Shown: in pieces, positions 1 to 8,900 of the stretch | Position numbering within the stretch: the stretch's first letter is position 1 | Layout of the letters: the number at the start of each line of letters is the position of its first letter | Assembly (NCBI GenBank): GCA_028565635.1 | Contig: JAOXYB010046970.1 | Location: 1 to 12,205 of the forward strand | Direction of reading: 5' to 3' | From: Phoronis ovalis | Taxonomy: Eukaryota; Phoronida; Phoronidae | DNA length: 12,205 bases | Notes under the pieces: generated by a model | Databases searched by the model: none | Told to the model about the DNA's origin: nothing | The model's input: the letters and a program-made list of their open reading frames with translations, nothing else | Translations under genes and position numbers: made by a program

Positions 1-291
1 TGTACCAAATACGAAGATGATCTGACGAAAGCTGAAGCCGTTATAGCAAGACAAAGAAAAGGTTACATACGCCACCGACGCCGCATACAGTACGGCTATA
101 TGCCCTTTCACTATTACATAGTGATGGGCATAAAAATGGTCACAAAAAAACAATGCTCGCTGCTCGCAGTTAACAAGGCAATGCTCGCTGCTCGCATGCA
201 CTTAACAGACCCCAATGGTCGCAATACCCCCCTTATAGCCCTCCTTTATGTATGGCTATATATATCACCATATCATTCCACCTTCGTGTAG
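1..291 (+). CDS. Possible partial exon entering from the left edge
   Basis: Frame 1 is open from base 1 to a TAG at 289-291 (96 codons). The first 30 or so residues look coding: CTKYEDDLTKAEAVIARQRK then GYIRHRRRIQYG, charged and helix-like. IARQRKGYIRHRR resembles a degenerate calmodulin-binding IQ motif with the Gln lost. From about base 99 the frame runs through a hairpin and an 18-bp direct repeat and no longer looks like protein, so a real exon probably ends near 90-120 and the rest is chance. No family recognised. A methionine at 100 is unlikely to be a true start. Confidence 0.3.
   Translation, partial: CTKYEDDLTKAEAVIARQRKGYIRHRRRIQYGYMPFHYYIVMGIKMVTKKQCSLLAVNKAMLAARMHLTDPNGRNTPLIALLYVWLYISPYHSTFV
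99..132. repeat. Imperfect inverted repeat (hairpin)
   Basis: Arms TATGCCC (99-105) and GGGCATA (126-132), then CACTAT (109-114) and ATAGTG (118-123), with a 3/2-nt internal loop and a TAC loop. The 13 paired bases are exact. Function unknown; it could mark a small mobile-element end. Confidence 0.8.
151..196. repeat. 18-bp direct repeat, two copies
   Basis: CAATGCTCGCTGCTCGCA occurs exactly at 151-168 and 179-196, a period of 28 bp with a 10-bp spacer. Each copy also contains a GCTCGC doublet. It lies within the open frame from the left edge and would give a repeated Leu/Ala peptide, but looks more like a local duplication than coding. Confidence 0.85.
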
Positions 292-297
292 ACGGTG

Positions 298-566
298 CTT
301 TCATTTACTTTTAAAAAATATAATCACCATGAAAGTAATAAAAATACAATCGCTTGTAATATTGAATTGAAAGTGATCAAGGTGGTGATTCTGCCCTGTT
401 TTAAAAAGAATGAACGATTATTGACAATGTGTTCATGTATACAAAATGAGCAAACTATATAAGCAAAGTACTCGTCATTTTCTCTTGTTATTTCAAAGTT
501 TATATTTTTTGTTCTATTTAAAAAAACTCATAATTTGTTAAAAATAATAGACGATCTACATGCTCA
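298..566. other. AT-rich spacer
   Basis: No coding frame, RNA gene or notable repeat seen in this stretch; homopolymer A and T runs only. Confidence 0.6.
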
Positions 567-737
567 TCTGAAAAAAGAAGAGAACAATGAATTGGAGTAA
601 CTCTTGGTTTTAATGCACTGTACGTTTTCCAACTTCGCCTCGAGCCCCTCGATCAGCCCAGGCCAGACAATAAGGAGGTTCGACAGGTTGATTCTCGCCC
701 GTTTATTTGCCTCCAGGTTTATCTTTGCCTTGAGAAT
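567..737 (-). other. Coding-like island, unassigned
   Basis: A 57-codon open frame on the minus strand in a patch visibly richer in G and C than its surroundings. It reads AKINLEANKRARINLSNLL then IVWPGLIEGLEAKLEN before turning Ser/Phe-rich. An in-frame TAA lies just upstream (738-740), and CAAG at 729-732 could be a splice acceptor. Near the other end, a pyrimidine tract with CAG (minus strand, about 568-585) also looks like an acceptor. It could be an exon of an unseen gene or a transposon remnant. The opposite strand (604-801) is also open, beginning MVLMHCTFSNF, and looks less protein-like. No family recognised. Confidence 0.25.
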
Positions 738-800
738 TTATATTAATTGGTTCTTACAGGGTTTTATTTGTAATGCAATGCCTGTTATATTCTATTTTTA

Positions 801-1850
801 ATAGTTTTTATTTAATGTTTCCAAAAAAAATCTCCAAAAGATTATTAATTACCTCAAGGACTATCTTATGCAGAGGTATAACAGCTCAGGATAATAATTT
901 GGTCTTTTTTAGTTTCTGTTGAATCAGTTTTAATTTAATTTTTAATTATAGAAGATTTGATTTGTAAAACAATTTGAGTGGATATTCGGGAGGATTGTTA
1001 TAGACTTAATTTCATTGAGATATCAGGCACGAGGACGCACTTCCTTAATTTAAAGCGAAACCACTGTAAGGAAATGAGGTTAAAAAGAACTGATACAGTG
1101 TTCAACTAAGGTTAAAATAGGCATAACAACACGATAAACACATAAATTAAATTTGCTTGATATTTTTTTTTTTACTTAGTGTTTTATAATAATAAAAGAT
1201 GTGATTCTTTTTAAGGTCCAATAATTTCCCGCTAAAAATATAATATTTCTTTTACTTGATTTCACTATCAGATATATGGAACCATTAAGGGTATATAGTA
1301 AGGAGGTAAAGCAATAAAAAAAAGCATTTTTTCGCTGGAACATTGTTTTATTTACAACAAAAGTTAATCACAGTTATCAAAATAATAAAAAAATAATTAA
1401 ATAATAAAAAAAAATCAGAAGAACTTAGTGCAAGTCTAAGCACAAATTAAAAATACTTTATTAAGCAGCAATTAAGAAACTGATAAGAAGATTGATGGCC
1501 ATATAAGAAGGTTGACAAAAGAGATAAAACTGACAAGATACTTCAAATATTAAGCTATAATCTTTTTATATAAAAGTACCCATTCTTTTCCTGCGACCCG
1601 ATCACAGTCGGTAGAAGTTACACATATGGCATCATATAGCAAATAGGAACAGTCCAGTGAGCGTATTAATGAGCGATTTTCTTTTTTCCTTTTCTTTTTG
1701 ACCCTGGGAAGCTAATAAGGGGGCGTTTTACATTAGAAATTATAATTTCGCACAAAGTGAAATAAATCACAATTTAAAAATGACATTTTTGATCAAAAAT
1801 TGAGGGGATTATATCTATAAAAGCCTATACGAACTCACTTAGTTTTCTTC
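801..1850. other. AT-rich non-coding stretch with low-complexity tracts
   Basis: No coding frame seen. It contains a T run near 1161-1172, an A/AAT-rich tract at about 1379-1414, and a purine-rich patch at about 1480-1540 in which ATAAGAAGATTGA and ATAAGAAGGTTGA are near-copies. Confidence 0.6.
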
Positions 1851-1857
1851 GAATTTC

Positions 1858-1877
1858 TCACTAGTGCCACCTAGTGA
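1858..1877. repeat. Perfect 7-bp inverted repeat
   Basis: TCACTAG (1858-1864) and CTAGTGA (1871-1877) around the 6-nt loop TGCCAC. The loop plus right arm (GCCACCTAGTGATG) resembles the 2588-2602 element. Confidence 0.8.
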
Positions 1878-2166
1878 TGTGTTATTAGAGGACATAAGAC
1901 TCGATAAAGTTTATTTTTGACTGAACAGGATTTTCCGCGAAGAGGTAGCCTATTTACTAGAAGACAAAACGTTACTATTGAGGTGAATGGCAAAATCAAA
2001 TATAGCCTTTTGCCATACGATACGTTATTACGTCACATGTCGATATGGATGATATATAACCAAACACTCAGCTAGTCCACTGGTAAAGATTTTGTTTTCG
2101 TCATCTAAGCTCACTAATCCCAGGGAAGATACTTGCCAATAAACTTTCTGGGGTTTAGAAGCCCAA

Positions 2167-2260
2167 GGTAAAAAAAACCTTACCCCCATGGTAAAAACCA
2201 CATTTCAAAATTATGCCCACGGTAAAAATTTATTTGCAAAAACACGGCTTGTGGTAAAAA
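2167..2260. repeat. Four GGTAAAAA direct repeats
   Basis: GGTAAAAA at 2167, 2190, 2221 and 2253, spaced 23, 31 and 32 bp; three of the copies follow a C-rich lead-in ending AA, AT or AC. This may be a decayed minisatellite. Confidence 0.6.
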
Positions 2261-2302
2261 AATAAGTAAGCGTAAAAAATATAGTGGAGGCTGGAAAATG
2301 GT

Positions 2303-2602
2303 CCAGTGGCATCACTCAACAACGAAATTGGCACGCACAATTCGATCGCGGAAAAAGCCTGAAAAAAGGCATTTATTTTGAATAAATATTTAACGCCGTC
2401 CTCGGAACTAAAAAAAGGGTCGATCTGATATAAAAGGATATCATATAAAATCGGGTATAATTTCGAAGTCGAAATTAAAAAATTACGTTCACCTATTTGC
2501 GGAAATTTCATCCTCGCATGATTGTGCTGTTGTACAGCACAAATAAAGAAATTTGAATTATCATGACTTCACCTTTTTCTAGTATTTAGTGATGCCACCT
2601 GG
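2303..2602. repeat. Short inverted repeat pair bounding a 271-bp interior
   Basis: CCAGTGGCATCACT (2303-2316) and AGTGATGCCACCTGG (2588-2602) are reverse complements apart from one inserted base; the 11-bp core is exact. The interior holds a minus-strand open frame (2230-2511, partly overlapping) with no recognisable content. Possibly a small MITE-like element, but no clear target-site duplication was seen. Confidence 0.35.
2522..2547 (+). repeat. Perfect 9-bp hairpin with overlapping AATAAA
   Basis: TTGTGCTGT (2522-2530), loop TGT, ACAGCACAA (2534-2542), followed directly by AATAAA at 2542-2547. This is the strongest short hairpin I found in the window. It does not match the histone mRNA stem-loop. 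Function unknown. Confidence 0.8.
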
Positions 2603-4889
2603 GAAAAAGGAGAGTATATACCGGAGGGTACTTGTTGAAAATGTGGCTTAGTAGCAATTGTTTTCAGAATCGAGCCTGTTTTAATTAATTTGAACAATAA
2701 CATTTATCAACCGAAATTTCTAATTTTGGACCTTCAGTCTCGTTTTTATGAACGATAGGAAAATATAAAACAACCTACTGTGTATAGCCTTGCGAACGCT
2801 TTTGCTAGTGGGCTTTCCCGTAGGATGTACGTATCTACAATATAATGATTTCATAGGGTGTCATTAAACCCTAATTAAATTACATTAGTTTCACACACTA
2901 GTTTGAAAATCTTAATATGCCACAGCCTGAACAAAGTTTCCGAAAATATCTATTTTGTGTGAAAAAAACGTGATGTGGATTTTTCATGATTTTTTATTTA
3001 AAGAATAATGAGACTAGCTTAGCCGATGTCAGTCCATTTGTTTAGCTGTACAGTGAACTGTCTTGAATGATAGGGTATTTGTGCTACAGATTCGAGGAAG
3101 CTGATTATTACAGTATGGTTACAACAATCTTTATCACAAAGAACAGATACAATAAAAAGAACTGTTAATTAAACACGATGACTTTTTATTTCGCAAGAAA
3201 ATGTACATTTTTATTGATCACGATATTGCACTATATGAAAGGTGAATAGTATTATGTAATTTATGATTAAACGGACATTTGGCAACAGATTAAAGCCAAT
3301 CACACCAAATCACAACAATAAACTAGAAATGTAAGGAGGTAAATCTGTCACATAAGTAACTGATTTTGAATAAGCATACTGTAACCAAACTATTCCTTTT
3401 TTTACAACACAAACATAACAATAAGACAAAATTTCATAAATTACTACCAGATGGCATAAGTTGACAGTAATCAACATACAGTAAAACCTTTTTTATAAGA
3501 TTTCTTTGCAGCTATAAAACAAAGTAAAAATTAATTTTGTATGTCAGTACTCCGTAACATTGATATACACGCACTGACTTTACAAGCTACACACCATTTT
3601 GTTACTTTTTGCCAGGTTCAAGATGAACTTGACAGCTAATACCTCTAGCTATATGTATGTTACATGTGCAATGTAACTTCTCTTTTTATTTACAAGTAAT
3701 ACAATACATATTAGTTTTAATTAACAAATTGATAAAAATGGGACTAACAACATTTTTCTTCCACTTTTATTAAAAGAACACGAAATAACAACAAAAAGAA
3801 AAAGTCTGATGTATTGTTGACTAGTGTCATTTCCATGGAAGATTTCATTTGTAACCTAGTGATTTAAGCCCACAGGACCACTACAAACACTTAATTTGGA
3901 TTTTTCCATTCACTACAGATAAAGAGAAATAGTTAATAAGCAGTCAGTGCTCTCCACAGAAGCATGATGAGTATATTTCAGGCCCAGGGGTCAGACTCAG
4001 TGGAATAACTGGTACCCATGTTTGTGAAAAAGCGCCTTAAATGAGTTTTCTAGTTTTACATTTTGGCCCAATGATGATAATGTATACAAACGTGTTTATA
4101 TTTTATTCATTGTTTGGGCACCAAGCTTAATCACAGTAGATATGACAAACATGATTTAGTGGAGAACACTGATAGTTGCAAACTCCATTTGGTTACTTGG
4201 CATGAACAAGGGGCGACCTTCTGACCAACAGTCGCTAACAATAAGACTTTAAAACAATCAGGACTTTGATTACTTTTACAGGAAATTTGTCATAATTCTT
4301 CAGAATTAGAAATGTTGGTAGGAGACTGATCAAGAACTCCAATACTGACTTCTACTTGATGAAAGTGGCTGATACCAAACTTGTTGGTGACAACTATTTT
4401 AGGTCTATCAAGCCTCACAAAATGTTATATAGTGCATGACTGACATCCGATCTTACATGAATATGCATCTACACAGCAGTTCCTAGTTGTTGGTACTTAA
4501 CTATGCCGAAATTTCCTGCATGAACCATATACAACTTCTGTAGAACACCAAACTATTTCTCTCTACACCAAATGAAACACGACAACATGATATGCTTCTG
4601 ACATGGATGATTGTGCAAAATGTTTCATTATGCCTCTTATTGTCACCATAATTAGATAATTTTACAAAGTCTACGATTATATAAAAAATTCTCTTTTCCT
4701 AACCTCTCCTGTTGTCTCAGTTGAAGGTATACATTAAAGGATGTTATATACTACCTGATGTACAACCAGAACACAAGTTATCTCCTTGGTGTGTCATTCC
4801 AATGTTTTTACATAAAGATTTAAGTTAATTGACTGAGCACTCTTTTTAACACAAAAATATCATCTATTATTCATGCTTAAACGTTTCCA
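2603..4889. other. Non-coding AT-rich stretch
   Basis: No exon-like frame, tRNA or rRNA recognised on either strand. It contains scattered AATAAA hexamers on the minus strand (for example near 3684 and 3766) that could serve as distal poly(A) sites for the GRK gene, and a short hairpin at 3659-3677. Confidence 0.6.
3659..3677. repeat. Perfect 7-bp inverted repeat
   Basis: GTTACAT (3659-3665), loop GTGCA, ATGTAAC (3671-3677). Isolated, with no associated gene. Confidence 0.75.
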
Positions 4890-4908
4890 AGCCGTAATGA
4901 GCAAAACA

Positions 4909-4914
4909 TTTATT
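4909..4914 (-). terminator. Candidate polyadenylation signal AATAAA for GRK2/3
   Basis: First canonical AATAAA on the minus strand after the stop codon, 840 nt downstream of it. No clear GU-rich element follows, and the DNA is so AT-rich that chance hexamers are expected. The ATTAAA at 5208-5213 is the nearer alternative. Confidence 0.3.
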
Positions 4915-5200
4915 GCCCAATCGTTTTTCTTTTTTAAATCAGATCCTCATGGGCATTTAGTTCTGTTAAAAACCATCTTTGTTGCAAACTACAACTACAG
5001 AAAAGACTTTAAAAAACAACTTTTAAATAAGGGAATCATGATCGACATTCTCCCCAAATGTTAAGCGAGATTCTTCAGAAAATAACTAAAACATAAAAAA
5101 TTATATGTCACTCCATGAATGACAAAGCAAGCAAGAGTCGTGACTTAGAATTCAATTCTAAAACCTGTTTGTGGATAAATTGTTGAGCTGGACCATCCCT

Positions 5201-5221
5201 GATCCAGTTTAATTCTGGATC
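5201..5221. repeat. Perfect 7-bp inverted repeat in GRK 3' flank
   Basis: GATCCAG (5201-5207), 7-nt AT loop, CTGGATC (5215-5221). In the putative 3' UTR; the loop contains the ATTAAA variant on the minus strand. Confidence 0.75.
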
Positions 5222-5753
5222 TACCCTTCTTCAATTCTTGGCTCCAACTCTGTAAAATGAACTGCGTTACAACCCTGTTCTACACATACAATCACCATAC
5301 TTTGTTTATAACAAAAATATATGAAGTCAAAGTATTACAAATTTCATCTTTCAACGCCAAATAGTCGAGCAGACTCTCTTGAAATCATCAACAAGTAAGC
5401 AGTACATTTGGTGACCCATTAGGCATGGATTATGTCATTAAAAATAGATTTTGAACCTTCTTTAACCTATAGTATGGTTAAATCAAAGTGTGGTCTTGTG
5501 CGTGAATAGAACGTGCTAAGCATTAAACTGGCAATTACAGCTACAAATGCAGATGGCTACAGACAATCTCACTTATTTGGACACAGGCCACCTGATAGGA
5601 TCACTTTCTAAATTTGCTCAGAATGTCTAGAATATCTAGAAAGCACCATAACACAAGTTTGAAATCCTGCTCCAACTCAAAGTCATTTCCCAAATAATAG
5701 AGAATAAATTTAAATATATATAAATTATTCCGTATATAGCGCCTTGCCAAAGT

Positions 5754-5924
5754 TCACATCTCACTTCCATTACTATTGCGTTGTTCTAAAGGTGGCTTAA
5801 AATACCCTCCATGTGCGGCACCATACATTTTACTAGCTTTAGGATTCATGTTAGCCATTATTTGAGTAGACATTCGGAAACCGTTGATTATTTCATCTTT
5901 CCATTGATTAATAAGAACTTTATC
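5754..5924 (-). CDS. GRK2/3: GRK2/3 last exon: PH C-terminal helix, tail and stop
   Basis: 171 bp including TGA at 5754-5756; acceptor ttctag. It reads [20 protein letters not shown] then a tail rich in Met, Asn and Gly ending [12 protein letters not shown]. The QWK of the C-terminal helix matches human QWKKEL, part of the G-beta-gamma-binding surface. The tip PLEQRNS lines up with human PLVQRGS, where the serine is the reported PKA site. The tail has no Ser-Pro or Thr-Pro, so a counterpart of the human ERK site (Ser670) is missing. Confidence 0.94.
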   Translation of the reverse strand, partial: DKVLINQWKDEIINGFRMSTQIMANMNPKASKMYGAAHGGYFKPPLEQRNSNGSEM

Positions 5925-8900
5925 CTAGAAAATTAAAGAGTACAACAACTGATATTTTACTACAATCAAGAGGCTCCTTTGTAGGTTCCTGAGCAGCCCC
6001 TAATTATTGATAGATAGCTCAACAGAAATTTCAAAACGTATGTCACATTCGTTCTTAAATTGTTCGATGATTTTTTTTTAAAATATGCCTATGTTAATGC
6101 ATTCATTGCATTGTAAAGCATATATGATATTTATACTACATATTCCTTTTAATTAATTCAATGCAGCAGCGCATAATGGTGGATGTGCTGCATATAACTT
6201 TGCCCTTTCTACACACAGGTTTATATAAAACCCTCAGATTGTTCTAGCAATTGCTTCTTATAAACAAATGCACATAATTTAAGGAAACTGCTGATCTAAT
6301 AAGAGACAAGTTTGACATTGCTTTTACTATTTTCAATGAGTGTTTATGACTGAAATTTATCCTGTGATGACCTTCACACAGGATTACAAGCACTTTGAAT
6401 ATCATAAAGGTACCGCATGGGCTATGGCCTGAGCGATATAACAGAGGGATATATTTACCCTGATCTCACACACACTCTTATTACACCACCAAACTTCCAA
6501 TTTATAGTGTGATACGAAATAGTAGTTCATAAATTTACATTATTACTGCAAGCACTTACTGGAGATGTAACTGCGAGCTTCTGATCATTTTTTAGATGTA
6601 TTACAATGCAGTTCTCTGTTTTATTCAACTTTTGAAAATCTGTTAAAATTTCTTTAATATCTAGCATGGAGACCAGCTATAAAAGAATAAAAAATACAAG
6701 GGTATATATAAATACTAATGTGGATTACTCACAATATTATGCACGCAATACACAACATCCGAACAAGAACATAGTTGAGTGTTCCCTTAACAAAAAGAAC
6801 AGACCCTTACAAAAAGGTAACATATTAAAATTGCTATTCAAGTAATGAGCCTTGGTAAACCTTCAATAAAACTTTTTAATGACACTGTTTAAATAACTAT
6901 TAGAGTTATATTTTAGTGTAACATAAGCATAAAGTGAGTTTATTCCATCTTGTCTCAAGCAATTCCAATAATGACATCATCACTGTACGATTTTTAAACA
7001 ATAAACACCATCATCTTTAGCTATTACAGGAAAAGACGGGATAATGCTACTTAAATCAAAACACACAGATACACATACCTCAACACCTTTACTCTTGACA
7101 ACCTGTCCGTCTCTGTTCTTATGATAGAATTCTAATCTGTTTGGATATAGTTTCAAGTGTTTCTTCTGCCAGGTTTGCAAGAAAGGACCACCAAGTTTTT
7201 GTACCTCACCCTCAACTATACAGTCTGTTGGACCTACAGACAAAAGACAGCATGGAAATTACTTATAACAGAGATATAGGCAGGATTTTGCCACTCACTG
7301 CAATCATAAACATTCTATAAATAGGCTGGGATCCATCAGCACAAAGAATTATAACACATATATGAGACTATCATGCATGTATGCAGGACGTTCAATTACA
7401 TTTCGATGCCATTACAAAATACACTGATTATAGAATATTTGTTTTCCAAGAAAATTACTTTTTTACCACATAAACTGGATTCAATAGAATATTCATCATT
7501 TTAATCAGGCAATTGGTAAGACATGTAATGAAATGGAATAAATTATAGGAAAACAGAAAACAAAGGGGTATCGAAAAGGTACTGTGAAGCTTAATTGTCC
7601 AAGGATAATATAAAGGAGATACAAACTTCATTTTTCTGAAATCTTATATATCACATATTGATGTGTAAGTTTGTCAAACGGCCAATTTTTTTGGACAACT
7701 GATTTCTAACATTAACTTACCCACGTCAGCATCATCAGGTTTTGGTTTCTGTCTTCGCTTCTGCTCAATTTTATCTGTTTCCAGATTAACCGTCTCAAAA
7801 ACAGTCTCAGCAACTTCTTGCTGCCATCTTTCAGACACCACTAATGGGAAATTTTTGTATAGTTCTTGATCAGAATCGAGTAACTACAAGAAGTATTAGC
7901 TTCATATGAGAATAAAATACTACACATCTGCTGAGTAAGAAAACATTAATAAATAAATACATTACAATTATATATTTTTCGACAAATCTAAATCAGTTCA
8001 GGAAATATAACAATGTATAGCATAAACAGATGCTGCCTGTCTTGTATCAGTGAAATGGATACACAGGTAATAATTGAATTTTATGTTGCAAAAAAGAAAC
8101 AATGACTAAAAGAATTTGACATGAAACAAACATATATCCATCCTCAAGACTTTCAATATGCATATCACAGTAAACCATTTATTAGAAGCAGCATAAAAAT
8201 TGCACAAGGGAAATAAAAATATCACTTTTATTCACGAGTACTACAAAACACTCACATCTCTCAACATGGATGAAACAGATGCTGCACTTATTTTAACTAA
8301 ACGGACAGGGTACGATAACATTTCTAAGTTTCACACAAAGCTGTTCGCTTGATTTTCACCACTTCAAAGTTCCTACATTTAACACCACTTTTCCAACAAT
8401 TTTCTTGATTTCAAATAATTTATAAAATCAATTGCTGTACTCTTTACCTTTGTGCTCTATGCATTTACTCATAATGATTCAAAAACTACGAATTAATTAC
8501 TTTTAATTTTACTGCATAAAATTGAGAAATTTTAGAGTAAAAATTATGCTTATCATAAGTATATGAACCTTAATTCCCCTAGTATCATCTTCGTCAAAAG
8601 ATCCAATATCAAAAGCATCAGCAGCATTGACTTCCCCACGGGGAGGTGTTAAGGGTGGAGGGTATTTCTGAAGGTACACTTGCTGCCAATCCAGGCCCTT
8701 GAAGAATGGATGCTCCTTCAACTCTTGAGCACTGTAAAATATTGTAGTAATGGTTGTTTGTTTGCAAGTCGGTATAAATGGCATTTGTAAAACAATTTTA
8801 TTCGCAGCAAACTTATTTTAATTTTGGTAAGAGCACCCATCAGGCAATACTTCAGGAATTCCCTTGAACAAAAAACAACTATTCAAGTCTCGAATACTGT

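Larger units (their letters stand above)
4890..5753 (-). other. Probable 3' UTR of the GRK2/3 gene
   Basis: About 860 bp after the stop codon with no exon-like frame. The only canonical AATAAA on the minus strand in this stretch is at 4909-4914; an ATTAAA variant lies at 5208-5213. The region holds a 7-bp hairpin (5201-5221) and a repeated TCTAGAA (5626-5641). The true 3' end cannot be placed from sequence alone, and the UTR may be shorter. The plus-strand open frame at 4873-5064 has no recognisable content. Confidence 0.45.

Noticed and set aside
604-801. Plus-strand 65-residue open frame
   Set aside because: Opposite to the more protein-like minus-strand frame at 567-737; no domain seen.
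1297-1312. AAGGAGGTAAA strings here, and near 671 and 3331, that look like bacterial ribosome-binding sites
   Set aside because: The window is a spliced animal locus with no bacterial-type genes behind these sites.
2230-2511. Minus-strand 93-residue open frame with an ATG start
   Set aside because: Phe/Tyr/Ile/Leu-rich translation typical of chance frames in AT-rich DNA, no motif, and the GGTAAAAA array overlaps it.
4873-5064. Plus-strand 63-residue open frame
   Set aside because: Lies in the probable GRK 3' UTR; low-complexity Lys/Phe content and no family match.
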